A stretch of 64,000 bases of DNA from Paraclostridium sordellii (GCF_000953675.1 NZ_LN679998.1:2606102-2670101), one strand, 5' to 3'; counted from the first letter of the stretch, positions 8,834 through 18,594 are shown. Translations and numbers: made by a program. The notes: generated from the sequence alone by a model not told the origin.

Positions 8834-9835
8834 TTAAATATTTTTTATAAATAAATTTATTTCTTTTAATGCTTTATACATTGAATAAGTAATACCAAAT
8901 CCAAATAATTTAATTGACCATGATACACAATTCCACTTTGCACTATTTGTATATTTAAGTATCCACTTAATTTCTTTCATATTTTTAACAACATCTTGTC
9001 TTTCACTTTTAGGTATATATCCTAAAATCGCTACATAACTAGCGTATACATTAGCTAGTTGACTTAAAAAAACTTCTTTAAATTCATTATTATAGTCTAT
9101 TTTTTCAAATAAACTTATATATCTTTTTAAAATATTTACAATATCATAAAACCTTTTACTATTTACAGTATTTATAATTGAATTTGGTCTTAACTGTCTA
9201 TAATAATAAAATGCTCTATTATATGGTATTACCTTATTAGCTTTCATATAAATCCTTGGAAGTAAATCTAAGTCTTCAGATGTAACTCCTTCTGTAAAAT
9301 AAAATTCATTTTCTACAATATAATTTTTATTATATATAGTTACGCATGCAGACCATGGACTATATGGAGCATTTTTAAAAAGGTAGTCAAGAACATATGC
9401 CCCAGACTTATCTTCAAAACTACTTTCATCAAGTTCAAATCCATATGAATTACTTCTAGATTCATCATAATATTCAACTAATCTACCAGTAATAATATCG
9501 GCTTCTCCTTTAGTCTCAATTAAGTTTGCTATCTCATCTATACAATCTTTTGCTATAAAGTCATCTCCATCTAAAAACATGATATAATCTCCTGTAGCAT
9601 GTCTAATACCTTCATTTCTAGCTGCAGATAACCCTCTATTTATTGTGTGTACTACTTTAACTCTATTATCTTTTTCTTTATAAGAATCACAAATCTCCCC
9701 AGATTTATCTTTTGACCCATCATCTACAATTACTAATTCTAACCTTCTATATTCTTGATTCAAAATACTTTCAATGCATTTTCTAACATATTCTTCAACA
9801 TTGTATACAGGAACTATAATACTAATCTTAACCAT
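8834..9835 (-). CDS. GT2 family glycosyltransferase
   Basis: 333 aa, GT-A fold. The N-terminus KISIIVPVYNVEEYVRKCIE and VDDGSKDKSGEICD (about residues 36-49) are GT2 signatures; NRGLSAARNEGI and FLDGDDFI (the DXD-like metal site, about residue 90) follow. A moderately hydrophobic C-terminus may contact the membrane. The start is the ATG at 9833-9835, preceded by GAGAGG; the frame is open 15 bases further to a TTG with no site. Donor and acceptor are unknown; it adds one sugar of the repeat unit. Confidence 0.88.
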   Translation of the reverse strand: MVKISIIVPVYNVEEYVRKCIESILNQEYRRLELVIVDDGSKDKSGEICDSYKEKDNRVKVVHTINRGLSAARNEGIRHATGDYIMFLDGDDFIAKDCIDEIANLIETKGEADIITGRLVEYYDESRSNSYGFELDESSFEDKSGAYVLDYLFKNAPYSPWSACVTIYNKNYIVENEFYFTEGVTSEDLDLLPRIYMKANKVIPYNRAFYYYRQLRPNSIINTVNSKRFYDIVNILKRYISLFEKIDYNNEFKEVFLSQLANVYASYVAILGYIPKSERQDVVKNMKEIKWILKYTNSAKWNCVSWSIKLFGFGITYSMYKALKEINLFIKNI

Positions 9836-9867
9836 ACCATTTCCTCTCAACTCTATATTATATGATT

Positions 9868-11061
9868 TTAAATTATTTGATTTATATCTACATTTTTATT
9901 TCTTTCTATAAATATTTTTATCAAGTATAAAATTGTTAATATAAACCAAAAATTAATAGCTAAATTTTGTTCTATAATTATAGCTGTAAATAAACTAGGT
10001 ACTAAAATACTATATAGAACACATATATTTAATTTTTTTATTTGTATAATTAAATTTACTAAAATTAATACAATAGGAATAGATCCTATTATCCCAAACT
10101 GGCTTAGTGTAACAATATATGTATTATGAATTGCATGTCCATAACCAAAACTATTTATAAGTATATCTACGGAGTTTACAAAACCATAACCGAAAATAGG
10201 TTTCATAAAAAAACTTTTAATACCTAATGCCCAGTTAGTAAATCTGGTAATATTACTACCATCATAATATGAATCTATAAACATTCTTTCAAACGTTCCT
10301 TCTGGCATAACCATGTATAGAAGAAATCCTATTATTAAAATGAATAAAATTCCTATCATAATACGCTTTATCTTAAGTTTATTGTAGCTTGCAAAAGCTA
10401 TTCCACAGCCCATTAATAATGCTATCATAGCTCCTCTAGATCCCGTTAAAAATGTAGCATAAGCAGTTATTGCTGTTAGTACAGCATTTAACCCCTTTTT
10501 TTTCTGAGCTAAAATTCTATTAAATGTAATTACAGCTGATATATTTATAAATGCTCCTACAAAATTTGGATCTATATAAACTCCATTAAGTAGTTGTACT
10601 GTATATCTATAAGTACCTATCCATCCATCTAATTCTCGTCTAAATATAATTATATATAGTGAAAATATACAAGATGCAAATATATAACAGTTTAATAAAA
10701 ACTTAATTTCTCTTGCATTTATATTTTTCATTGTTAATAATAAAAACATTATTAAATATGCTATATAAGATATATAAACACCTTTGTCTAGTGAATAGTT
10801 ATATCTAATTAAATTTATACACATATAAAATATCAATAATATACAAAATACGTGCTCTATTCTAACAACTATTTTATGTCTTAAGTAATAAAGAGATAAA
10901 AACATTATTAAAATAATAGGTATATAATAATACTCTGTTATACCTAAATATCTATCGTTACATAAAAATACTGAGCATATAAATATACCTAAAATTAAAG
11001 TTGTAATAGATATACGCTCTTTTCCTATAACAATATTTGTATTTTCTTCATAGTTACTCAT
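9868..11061 (-). CDS. O-antigen ligase/Wzy-type polymerase
   Basis: 397 aa, almost wholly hydrophobic, with about 11 membrane segments. A hydrophilic loop carrying YRYTVQLLNGVYIDPNFVGA and GSRGAMIALL near the middle, then GYGFVNSVDILINSFGYGHAIHNTYI, is typical of the O-antigen ligase/polymerase superfamily. Being single copy in an operon with an initiating transferase and chain-length regulators, it most likely polymerises repeat units outside the membrane (Wzy). Primary sequence of this family is weakly conserved, so ligase versus polymerase is decided by context. Confidence 0.8.
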   Translation of the reverse strand: MSNYEENTNIVIGKERISITTLILGIFICSVFLCNDRYLGITEYYYIPIILIMFLSLYYLRHKIVVRIEHVFCILLIFYMCINLIRYNYSLDKGVYISYIAYLIMFLLLTMKNINAREIKFLLNCYIFASCIFSLYIIIFRRELDGWIGTYRYTVQLLNGVYIDPNFVGAFINISAVITFNRILAQKKKGLNAVLTAITAYATFLTGSRGAMIALLMGCGIAFASYNKLKIKRIMIGILFILIIGFLLYMVMPEGTFERMFIDSYYDGSNITRFTNWALGIKSFFMKPIFGYGFVNSVDILINSFGYGHAIHNTYIVTLSQFGIIGSIPIVLILVNLIIQIKKLNICVLYSILVPSLFTAIIIEQNLAINFWFILTILYLIKIFIERNKNVDINQII

Positions 11062-11127
11062 ATTTAATTCATCCTCAATTTATTAATGTAATTGATATAT
11101 TTTTAGTTTAAACTTTCTTTAATATAA

Positions 11128-12240
11128 CTACAGTTCCAGATAGAACTTTTCTAATTTTTTAGCCTCTGTAGATATATCAAAACCTAATCTTCTAATATCT
11201 TCAATTGTGTCTTCCCTAGAAAAATTTTCATAATATTTAATAATATCTTTAGCTATAATTTTAGGATTATCATCTAGTGCGAAATATTGAACATCCGTTA
11301 TATCAACTTCATCTGTTACTGTATTTGCCATAAAACAAGGCAGTCCTGACGCTTGAGCTTCTACGCCTATAACAGGTAGTCCCTCGTAAAGTGAAGGTAG
11401 TAAAAATATATCCATTCCTTGAAGAATTTTTTCTACATCGTTTCTTTGTCCTAAAAATATAACATTTTTTTCTAATCCCAAAGTTTTCACTTTACTTTGT
11501 ATTTTATTGTAAAGTTCACCTTGTCCTACTAGTAGTAGTACACTTTTTTTATCCAATTGGTTTATTGACTTAAATATGTCAATTAGAAAATCATGATTTT
11601 TTTGGTTTGAAAATCTACCAACATGTCCTACAACCAATTTATCTTCTATATTTAATTCTGTTCTTATAGATTTTCTAATTTCTTTATTATATCTAAACTT
11701 TTTACAGTCAACGGCATTGTTTATAATCTTTACCTTACCATCTTTCACAAATTTTTCCCCATATAGAAATGAACCCGCTGCTTTTGAACATGCAAAGTAT
11801 ATATTTGCAAAACTCTTCAGTGGTAAACATAAAATTTTATTTCTTATAGAATTTATTTTTTTATCTGAATATTTTGTTGCATGACTATGTGAAATAACAT
11901 TTTTTATTTTATTTTTTTTCGCAATAATTCCAATTACAGAATTTAAATATACCTCGTGTAAATGTATTGCACTATATTTATGACCATTCTTCTTTAGAAA
12001 ATGGTCGAACTCGCCAGAAAATTTAAATACATTTACAGGGCTAGTAATATAAAAAATATTACCTCCCAAATCTTTAATTTCTTCTTCATATGTTCTGTTA
12101 TTTTCATCTTTATCAAAATACATAAAATCAAATTGAACTTTTTCTTTATCAATATTTCTATATAAGTTCATAATAATTCCCATTACACCACCTGTTATAT
12201 TTACATCAGAAACAAAGTGTAATATTCTTATTGGCTTCAT
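11128..12240 (-). CDS. GT4 family glycosyltransferase
   Basis: 370 aa, GT-B fold. The N-terminal domain opens with IRILHFVSDVNITGGVM, the acceptor-side Rossmann fold. The C-terminal domain has VVGHVGRFSNQKNHDFLID near residue 205, then the donor-binding segment DIFLLPSLYEGLPVIGVEAQ (about residues 277-296), which contains the retaining-GT4 E-x7-E motif. It overlaps the preceding GT2 gene by one base. Sugar specificity cannot be read from the sequence. Confidence 0.9.
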   Translation of the reverse strand: MKPIRILHFVSDVNITGGVMGIIMNLYRNIDKEKVQFDFMYFDKDENNRTYEEEIKDLGGNIFYITSPVNVFKFSGEFDHFLKKNGHKYSAIHLHEVYLNSVIGIIAKKNKIKNVISHSHATKYSDKKINSIRNKILCLPLKSFANIYFACSKAAGSFLYGEKFVKDGKVKIINNAVDCKKFRYNKEIRKSIRTELNIEDKLVVGHVGRFSNQKNHDFLIDIFKSINQLDKKSVLLLVGQGELYNKIQSKVKTLGLEKNVIFLGQRNDVEKILQGMDIFLLPSLYEGLPVIGVEAQASGLPCFMANTVTDEVDITDVQYFALDDNPKIIAKDIIKYYENFSREDTIEDIRRLGFDISTEAKKLEKFYLEL

Positions 12241-13271
12241 TAAATATTCTCCTTTTCTATCTTTTTACTCATATCCTTAATGTATTTATAAAAAAATGGA
12301 ATATTTAAAATTCCCTTTAATGTACCAATCCCATAACTAATATGTAATAGTAAAAATAAAATAGGTAATAATAAGTTTGTCCAACTAAATTTCTCATTTT
12401 TAATAGATACTATTGTTACTATTAAGTTACATAATATATATGCACTCCACATAACTATAGCTAATATTGGGAATTTAAATATAGCTAGTATTGTTGTTAC
12501 AATTATACCTAAAACAAATCCAAGTGGTACAAAGTGATATATAGAAAAACAACCTGGACATATACTTAATGTTTGTCCTATCCAAAATCCATTTAAATAT
12601 TTTTGCTTTAACATTTTTGATAAGGTATTTCTCGTATGTTGATATGATTTAATATCCGGATCAAAGCATATATTATACCCTGCTTTTCTGATTCGATAGT
12701 GCATCTCATTATCTTCCGTTCTAGCAAGTAACTCATTATAGTATCCTACTTTTTCAAATACTTCTTTTGAGTATGCACCGTGAAAAACAGAACTTACATA
12801 TCTTTTGCCCCCATTTCTTCTATATGGAGCAATACTACTACCAAACATCGATGTTTCAGCTAATAGCAGAGTCTTTTTCCAATTAGTTTCATCATCAATT
12901 ATGTTAGGTCTATGTCCTCCACATATCTTTTCTCCACTTTTAATACACTCTACATTTTTTGATATAAAATTATCTGGAATCGTTGCATGTGCATCAATTC
13001 TTAATATTATATCTCCCGTAGATTCTTTTAGAGCTATATTCCATCCGCAAGGTAATGTCTTATTTAGATTGTTTTTTATACATATTCTATGAAAATCATT
13101 TTGCTCATCTGAAAATTGTTTCATAATATTAACTGTATTGTCCGTTGATTGTCCATCAACTAGAATTACCTCTATTAATTCATGTGGATAATCTTGGTTT
13201 TTTAAATCTTCAAATACTTTTGGTAGTGTATTTTCTTCATTATATGCAACTACAATAAATGAAACTAACAT
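12240..13271 (-). CDS. GT2 family glycosyltransferase with C-terminal membrane segments
   Basis: 343 aa. The N-terminal GT-A domain shows VSFIVVAYNEENTLPKVFED, LVDGQSTDNTVNI and ILRIDAHATIPDNFI (the DxD-like site, about residue 97). The C-terminal third has two or three hydrophobic helices from about residue 245 to 320, a layout also seen in succinoglycan- and hyaluronan-type synthases. It probably works at the membrane on the lipid-linked intermediate. It starts 23 bases after the initiating transferase stop, in keeping with a glycan assembly operon. Confidence 0.88.
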   Translation of the reverse strand: MLVSFIVVAYNEENTLPKVFEDLKNQDYPHELIEVILVDGQSTDNTVNIMKQFSDEQNDFHRICIKNNLNKTLPCGWNIALKESTGDIILRIDAHATIPDNFISKNVECIKSGEKICGGHRPNIIDDETNWKKTLLLAETSMFGSSIAPYRRNGGKRYVSSVFHGAYSKEVFEKVGYYNELLARTEDNEMHYRIRKAGYNICFDPDIKSYQHTRNTLSKMLKQKYLNGFWIGQTLSICPGCFSIYHFVPLGFVLGIIVTTILAIFKFPILAIVMWSAYILCNLIVTIVSIKNEKFSWTNLLLPILFLLLHISYGIGTLKGILNIPFFYKYIKDMSKKIEKENI

Positions 13272-13294
13272 CCGTTCACCTCACTTCAATTTGA

Positions 13295-13948
13295 TTATTT
13301 CAAAATTTCTAATATTGTACTTAAAACTAGTTTTATATCTTCAAATAAAGATATATTTTTTATATATTTCATATTTAAATTTATTTTTTGAGGCATAATA
13401 TCTTCTACATAACTTTTCTCAGGGTTGTTGCTGCATCCTAATAATTCACTTTCATTTTTAAATTTTATAGATGCATAGTCAGTAATACCTGGTTGTACTA
13501 ATAAAATTTGTTCTTGATATATATCATATAGTTCAACATACTTAGGAACTTCAGGTCTAGGCCCTACTAAACTCATCTCCCCTTTTAAAACGTTTATAAG
13601 CTGCGGAAACTCATCTAACTTATATTTTCTTATAAATCTCCCTACTTTAGTTATACGATTATCTGCTCCTACAGTTATCTGTTTTCCTAACTTTTCTGCA
13701 TCTGTAACCATAGTTCTAAATTTATAAATTTCAAATATCTTTTTATTTTTGCCAACTCTTTTTTGTTTAAAGAATACAGGCCCTTTTGAATCTAACTTTA
13801 TAAGTATTGCAATTACTATTAATATAGGTAGTAAAACTATTAAACCTATAGAAGAAACTGCTATATCAAATATTCTTTTTATGATTAAACTTAATTTTCT
13901 TTTTTCTAATTCTTTTTTTATATCTATAAGCTCTCTACTTGATTGCAT
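13295..13948 (-). CDS. Initiating phosphoglycosyl transferase (bacterial sugar transferase, PglC/WcfS-like)
   Basis: 217 aa, the short monotopic form without the N-terminal four-helix domain of WcaJ/WbaP. One re-entrant N-terminal helix (IAVSSIGLIVLLPILIVIAI) is followed by LDSKGPVFFKQKRVGKN, YKFRTM and the DEFPQLINVLKGEMSLVGPR core. It transfers a sugar-1-phosphate from a UDP-sugar to undecaprenyl phosphate, the first membrane step of repeat-unit assembly. It follows the aminotransferase gene, so a 4-amino-6-deoxy-HexNAc is the natural donor guess. Confidence 0.92.
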   Translation of the reverse strand: MQSSRELIDIKKELEKRKLSLIIKRIFDIAVSSIGLIVLLPILIVIAILIKLDSKGPVFFKQKRVGKNKKIFEIYKFRTMVTDAEKLGKQITVGADNRITKVGRFIRKYKLDEFPQLINVLKGEMSLVGPRPEVPKYVELYDIYQEQILLVQPGITDYASIKFKNESELLGCSNNPEKSYVEDIMPQKINLNMKYIKNISLFEDIKLVLSTILEILK

Positions 13949-13969
13949 TTTTCCTCCCTAATAAAAAAT

Positions 13970-15169
13970 TTATTTACATAATATTTCACTTAAATTTCCA
14001 ACTATATACTCTACATCATTTTTGTCTATACATGTATTTAAAGGAAGTGTAATCTCATTTTTATACATATTAAATGCATTAGGGTAATCGTTTATATCAA
14101 ATCCTAAATTTTTATATGCTGTTAATAATGGTAATGGCTTATAATGAACATTCGTAGCTATCCCTTTTTCTGCCATTTTAACTATAACTTTATTTCTAAA
14201 TTCAGAGTCTTTCCCTATTAACCTAATTAAATATAAATGTCCGCTAGATGTATACTCTTCAGTAAAATGCTTAAGTGTATCCACACCTTCAATTTCTTTT
14301 AAAAGTTCATCATATCTATTTATAATTTCTTTTCTATAGTTTAGTAAGTCTTCGTATCTGCTTAATTGTCCTAATCCTATAGCTGCCATTATATCAGTCA
14401 TATTACACTTATAGGCAGGCTCTATTATGTCGTATTCCCAAGAACCTATCTTAGTTTTAGCAAGTGCGTCTTTTGTTTGTCCATGAAGTGATAAACAGTT
14501 ATATCTTTTGTATATATCTTCATCATCAATTCCATCTATACTTTTCCAAGTAACTGCTCCACCTTCAGCTGTAGTAAGATTTTTAACAGCATGGAAAGAA
14601 AAACTTGTAAAGTCTGCTATGCTTCCACTCATTTTACCCTTATAGCTAGCTCCAAATGAGTGCGCACCATCAGCAACTACAGTAACTCTTCCTATAGACT
14701 TTTGTATCTCATTATTTGGGTTAAATAATTCTTTTTTACTGTTGACTATTTCAAATATTTTGTCATAATCACATGGTACTCCAGCTAAATCAACACATAT
14801 AACAGCTTTAGTTTTTTCTGTTATAGCCTCTGCTAGTTTGTCATAATCCATTTGATATGAATCTTTAGCTGTATCAACTAATACAATCTTTGCTCCAACA
14901 TGATGTATAACACTTGCTGATGCAGTATATGTATAGGCACTTGTTATAACTTCATCTCCAGGTCCTATTCCTAAAAATCTTAAAGTCATTTCCATTCCAG
15001 CTGTAGCTGAGTTTAAACATATAGCTTTATTTGTATTACAATAATTGGCTATTTTCTTTTCAAACTCTTTAGTTTTAGGTCCTGTTGTAATCCATCCTGA
15101 TTTTAAAACTTCTACAACATTGTTTATTTCAACTTCAGTTATATCCGGTGGTGAAAAAGGTATATTCAT
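13970..15169 (-). CDS. DegT/DnrJ/EryC1 sugar aminotransferase (PglE/WcfR-like)
   Basis: 399 aa, PLP-dependent fold type I. The N-terminus PFSPPDITEVEINNVVEVLK and TGPKTKEFEKK are family signatures. VADGAHSFGASYKG carries the PLP-binding Asp-Ala-His, and SFHAVKNLTTAEGGA carries the catalytic Lys (about residue 196). It would aminate the 4-keto sugar made by the dehydratase directly upstream (gap 4 bases or less) to a UDP-4-amino-2-acetamido-6-deoxy sugar. No acetyltransferase gene for the new amine is present in the operon. Confidence 0.92.
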   Translation of the reverse strand: MNIPFSPPDITEVEINNVVEVLKSGWITTGPKTKEFEKKIANYCNTNKAICLNSATAGMEMTLRFLGIGPGDEVITSAYTYTASASVIHHVGAKIVLVDTAKDSYQMDYDKLAEAITEKTKAVICVDLAGVPCDYDKIFEIVNSKKELFNPNNEIQKSIGRVTVVADGAHSFGASYKGKMSGSIADFTSFSFHAVKNLTTAEGGAVTWKSIDGIDDEDIYKRYNCLSLHGQTKDALAKTKIGSWEYDIIEPAYKCNMTDIMAAIGLGQLSRYEDLLNYRKEIINRYDELLKEIEGVDTLKHFTEEYTSSGHLYLIRLIGKDSEFRNKVIVKMAEKGIATNVHYKPLPLLTAYKNLGFDINDYPNAFNMYKNEITLPLNTCIDKNDVEYIVGNLSEILCK

Positions 15170-15173
15170 TCTC

Positions 15174-17084
15174 TTACGCTCCCTTGCTAGTTTTCTTATT
15201 TGCTTCTTCTGGCCTAATATAAGTAGAAACTAACTCCCTCATTTTAGAATCTATTAGTTCTACCTTTTCATTCATTACTATTTCTTTTAACTCGCTAAGT
15301 AACTTTGTATTTTTTTTCATATCAAATTCCATTGGTTTCCCAATAAATATTTTTTTATGATCTGTGTTGGTTAGACCTTCTTCACTCATTAAAAGCTCTT
15401 CGTATAACTTTTCACCTGGTCTTAACCCTGTAAATTTAACTTCAATATCCACATTAGGTTCAAATCCACTTAATGTTATAAGGTTATATGCTAAATCAAC
15501 AATTTTTACTGGATCTCCCATATCAAGCACAAATATCTCTCCACCTCTTGCCATAGCCCCTGCCTGTATAACAAGTTGGACAGCTTCAGGTATTGTCATA
15601 AAGTATCTAATAATCTCAGGATGAGTTATAGTTACTGGTCCACCTTCTTCAATTTGCCTTTTAAATAAAGGAATAACACTTCCGTTACTTCCAAGTACGT
15701 TTCCAAATCTTACAGCTACAAACTCTGTTTCACTTTCTTCATTCATAGTTTGTATAATCATTTCTGCCGCTCTTTTTGTAGCTCCCATTATATTAGTTGG
15801 ATTTACTGCTTTATCTGTAGATATAAGCACAAACTTTTTAACCTTATATTTATCTGCCATAATAGCTACGTTTTTTGTTCCAAATATATTATTTTTTATA
15901 GCCTCACTTGGGCTGTTTTCCATAAGTGGAACATGTTTGTGTGCTGCTGCATGAAATACTACATCTGGTCTGTATTCACTAAAAATTTCATCCAATCTCT
16001 TTATTTCTCTAATAGAAGCTATAACTGTTTCTAAGTTTAGCTTATCTCCATATTTTCTTATTAGTTCTTGTTGAATTGAGTATGCATTATTTTCATAGTT
16101 ATCAAGTATTATAAGTTGATTTGGCTCAAAAGTTGCTATTTGTCTACATAGCTCACTTCCTATACTTCCGCCTCCTCCAGTTACTAAGATAATTTTATTA
16201 TGTATATACTCACTCATTTCATTTAGATTTACTTTTATAGTTTCTCTTCCTAATAGATCTTCAATTTGTACATCTCTAATTTTTTTTATATCTACTTTTC
16301 CATCTATAATTTCATAAATACCTGGAATTGTTTTTAGCTTGCATTTAGTATTTTTGCATATATTTATAATTTCTCTTTTTTCAGATTTACTTATATTAGC
16401 GATAGCGATTATAATTTCATCTATATCATTGATTATCACTATATTTTCTATATCTTTAATAGTTCCAATTATAGGTACATTATGTATTCGTCTGCCTTTT
16501 TTATTTATATCATCATCAACAATCCCTACTGGTTTTTTGTGAAGTTGAGGGTTATTTTTCAGTTCTTGTATAACCATATCTCCTGCATCACCAGCACCTA
16601 CGATTAAAACTTTTTTCATTTTGTCTTTTATCCTACATCTTGAAATTACTCTACGTCCTATTCTATATAAAAGTCTAGTTCCTCCTGTTAATGAAATCAC
16701 TAAAACTCCATTTAATAAATAAAAAATTATTGATAAATTTCCACCTAAAGCCTTATGTATTATAAATGCAGGTATAACAGTTAATAAACATGCTGAAACA
16801 ATTGATATTAATTCCTCTTCTCCTGCATACCTCCATAAACTTCTATAGCATTTAAATATATTTAAAAATATTATATTCATAACTATATAAACTAGTATAA
16901 GCAGTATAAATTTATTATTTTGGATTTCGAAATTCATTTTATGTACTAGCCATGCAGATGCTAAAAATGAAACTAGTATACATATAATATCAATCGCTAC
17001 TAGAATTAACTGTCTAGTTCTATACTTACCTAAAATATTTTCTAATGCATTTTTATCTTTAGGAGTGTTCATTTTAATTTCCAT
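15174..17084 (-). CDS. Membrane-bound nucleotide-sugar 4,6-dehydratase (CapD/PglF/WbpM type)
   Basis: About 636 aa. Four N-terminal membrane helices (to about residue 130), a Rossmann domain (VLIVGAGDAGDMVIQEL), and a C-terminal extended SDR domain: the NAD site ILVTGGGGSIGSELCRQI, AAHKHVPLME, and STDKAVNPTNIMGATKRA, with Met instead of the usual catalytic Tyr as in the WbpM class. It converts UDP-GlcNAc to the 4-keto-6-deoxy sugar. The start is uncertain: the ATG at 17105 lacks a ribosome-binding site, while GGAGGG at 17093-17100 favours the ATG at 17093 or 17084. It lies between the first BY-kinase and the aminotransferase. Confidence 0.9.
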   Translation of the reverse strand: MEIKMNTPKDKNALENILGKYRTRQLILVAIDIICILVSFLASAWLVHKMNFEIQNNKFILLILVYIVMNIIFLNIFKCYRSLWRYAGEEELISIVSACLLTVIPAFIIHKALGGNLSIIFYLLNGVLVISLTGGTRLLYRIGRRVISRCRIKDKMKKVLIVGAGDAGDMVIQELKNNPQLHKKPVGIVDDDINKKGRRIHNVPIIGTIKDIENIVIINDIDEIIIAIANISKSEKREIINICKNTKCKLKTIPGIYEIIDGKVDIKKIRDVQIEDLLGRETIKVNLNEMSEYIHNKIILVTGGGGSIGSELCRQIATFEPNQLIILDNYENNAYSIQQELIRKYGDKLNLETVIASIREIKRLDEIFSEYRPDVVFHAAAHKHVPLMENSPSEAIKNNIFGTKNVAIMADKYKVKKFVLISTDKAVNPTNIMGATKRAAEMIIQTMNEESETEFVAVRFGNVLGSNGSVIPLFKRQIEEGGPVTITHPEIIRYFMTIPEAVQLVIQAGAMARGGEIFVLDMGDPVKIVDLAYNLITLSGFEPNVDIEVKFTGLRPGEKLYEELLMSEEGLTNTDHKKIFIGKPMEFDMKKNTKLLSELKEIVMNEKVELIDSKMRELVSTYIRPEEANKKTSKGA

Positions 17085-17123
17085 TAAAACCATTTCCCTC
17101 CACATTGTTTTTGTATATAATTA

Positions 17124-17837
17124 TTATTTTCTCTTTTTCTTTTTAGATCTCTTATCGCTTGAAGATTCTTCATAGTAATAGTTGTAATAACCATAAGAAC
17201 CATTAGATTCCTCAAACTTATTAAGTACTAAACCTAATATGTTAGCATTAACTTTTTCTAATCTTGACTTAGCTATTTTAACCATATCTATATCAACTTC
17301 TTTAGACCCAACTACAAGCATAGTTCCATCAGTATATGTTGAAACTATTCCAGCATCTGTTATAATTCCAATTGGCGGTGCATCTATAAATATATAATCA
17401 TAGTAATCTTTTAAAGATTCTATGAAAGCTTTCATTTTTTTAGATGCTAACATCTCAGATGGATTTGGCGGTATTTTCCCGCAAGTTATAACATCTAACC
17501 CTTGAACTTCCGTTCTATAAACACATTCTTGAAAAGATCTTTGCCCTGTTAGTATTTCTGTAATACCGTGAGTATTACTTACATTAAACATCCTATGTAC
17601 TGTAGGATTTCTTAAGTCGCCTTCTACAACTAAAACCTTTTTATCTTCCATTCCCGCAAAACTTACTGCTAAGTTTGCTATTACAGTACTCTTACCTTCA
17701 TTTTGTTGAGAACTTGTAACTACTATAGTCTTTATTTCTTTATCTAAATTAGAAAATTCTATGTTTGTTCTAATAGTTCTATATGCTTCTGATATAGGTG
17801 ACTTAGGGTCTCTCCTTGTTATTAGTCTTCCTAACAT
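17124..17837 (-). CDS. CpsD/CapB-type tyrosine autokinase (BY-kinase), operon copy
   Basis: 237 aa. Walker A TSSQQNEGKSTV (about 39-50), Walker A' VLVVEGDLRNPT (Glu-Gly where the paralogue has Asp-Ala), Walker B YDYIFIDAPP, and a C-terminal Tyr cluster (YGYYNYYYEE). It starts one base inside the preceding Wzz gene and is activated by it. Same length and layout as 376-1089. The E-G change in Walker A' is the clearest difference between the copies; whether it alters activity is unknown. It probably phosphorylates itself and possibly cluster enzymes. Confidence 0.93.
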   Translation of the reverse strand: MLGRLITRRDPKSPISEAYRTIRTNIEFSNLDKEIKTIVVTSSQQNEGKSTVIANLAVSFAGMEDKKVLVVEGDLRNPTVHRMFNVSNTHGITEILTGQRSFQECVYRTEVQGLDVITCGKIPPNPSEMLASKKMKAFIESLKDYYDYIFIDAPPIGIITDAGIVSTYTDGTMLVVGSKEVDIDMVKIAKSRLEKVNANILGLVLNKFEESNGSYGYYNYYYEESSSDKRSKKKKRK

Positions 17838-18535
17838 TACTTTCTACCACCTTTCTTATCCATATTTTCATTAGGAATTACTCCTAAAATTGGTAAGTCT
17901 ATATATTTTTCTATATCTTGTGGTGATTTTATCTTGTTATCCATATATTCAAGAACAAATACTATAAATACTCCTACTATAAACCCTAATATTGCTGAAA
18001 TAGCAATATTTATAGTCTTATTTGGTTTAACTGGATTTTCAGGAGTTATAGCTTTATCTATTACCTCAACACTATTTGCCTTTGTTATTCTTTTAACCTC
18101 TTTAGAAAATACAGTTGGTATCGAATTTGCTATATCTCTGGCTATCTTTGGATTTGTGCTTTGAACAGTTATAGACATTATTTGAGTATCTTTAACTTGA
18201 GATACTTTAATACTTTTCTCTAAATCTTCATAGTCCATATTTAAGTCAAGTTTTTTTATTACTGAATTTAATACAGATCTAGATTTTATTATTTCTCCAT
18301 AAGTTAGTGTTAATTTTTGAGTAACCGCAAGTTGATCTCCTGTTATCATATTATTTGTTGATTTGTTTTGTTCTGTGTTTACTATTAATGTTGTGTTTGC
18401 TTCATATACTGGACTTAATACGAAAAAACTTATAATTCCACTAGTTACCATTGCCAATATTGTTATAAGTGCTATTATCCAAGCCCTCTTTTTTATGATG
18501 TGAAAATATTCTCTTAAGTCAATAGTCTCTTCCAT
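17837..18535 (-). CDS. Wzz/CapA-type chain-length determinant, operon copy
   Basis: 232 aa with the same layout as the copy at 1086-1784: N-terminal MEETIDLREYFHIIKKRAW, TM1, an extracellular domain (DLNMDYEDLEKSIKVSQVKD), a Pro-rich PENPVKPNK segment before TM2, and the cytoplasmic tail EYMDNKIKSPQDIEKYI that docks the kinase. It overlaps the kinase start by one base. It likely sets polymer length and activates the kinase. The two pairs bracket the cluster, one near its 5' end and one after its 3' end. Confidence 0.92.
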   Translation of the reverse strand: MEETIDLREYFHIIKKRAWIIALITILAMVTSGIISFFVLSPVYEANTTLIVNTEQNKSTNNMITGDQLAVTQKLTLTYGEIIKSRSVLNSVIKKLDLNMDYEDLEKSIKVSQVKDTQIMSITVQSTNPKIARDIANSIPTVFSKEVKRITKANSVEVIDKAITPENPVKPNKTINIAISAILGFIVGVFIVFVLEYMDNKIKSPQDIEKYIDLPILGVIPNENMDKKGGRK

Positions 18536-18594
18536 TTCTATCCTCCACTTTTATTAATTCTATCTAAATTTATTTCACAATATAAAATTGTTAT

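Noticed and set aside
2264-17084. Legionaminic or pseudaminic acid pathway instead of sialic acid
   Set aside because: Dehydratase and aminotransferase are present, but no acetyltransferase (LegH/PseH) or PseG is seen, and they sit with the initiating transferase rather than neuABC. It cannot be excluded fully.
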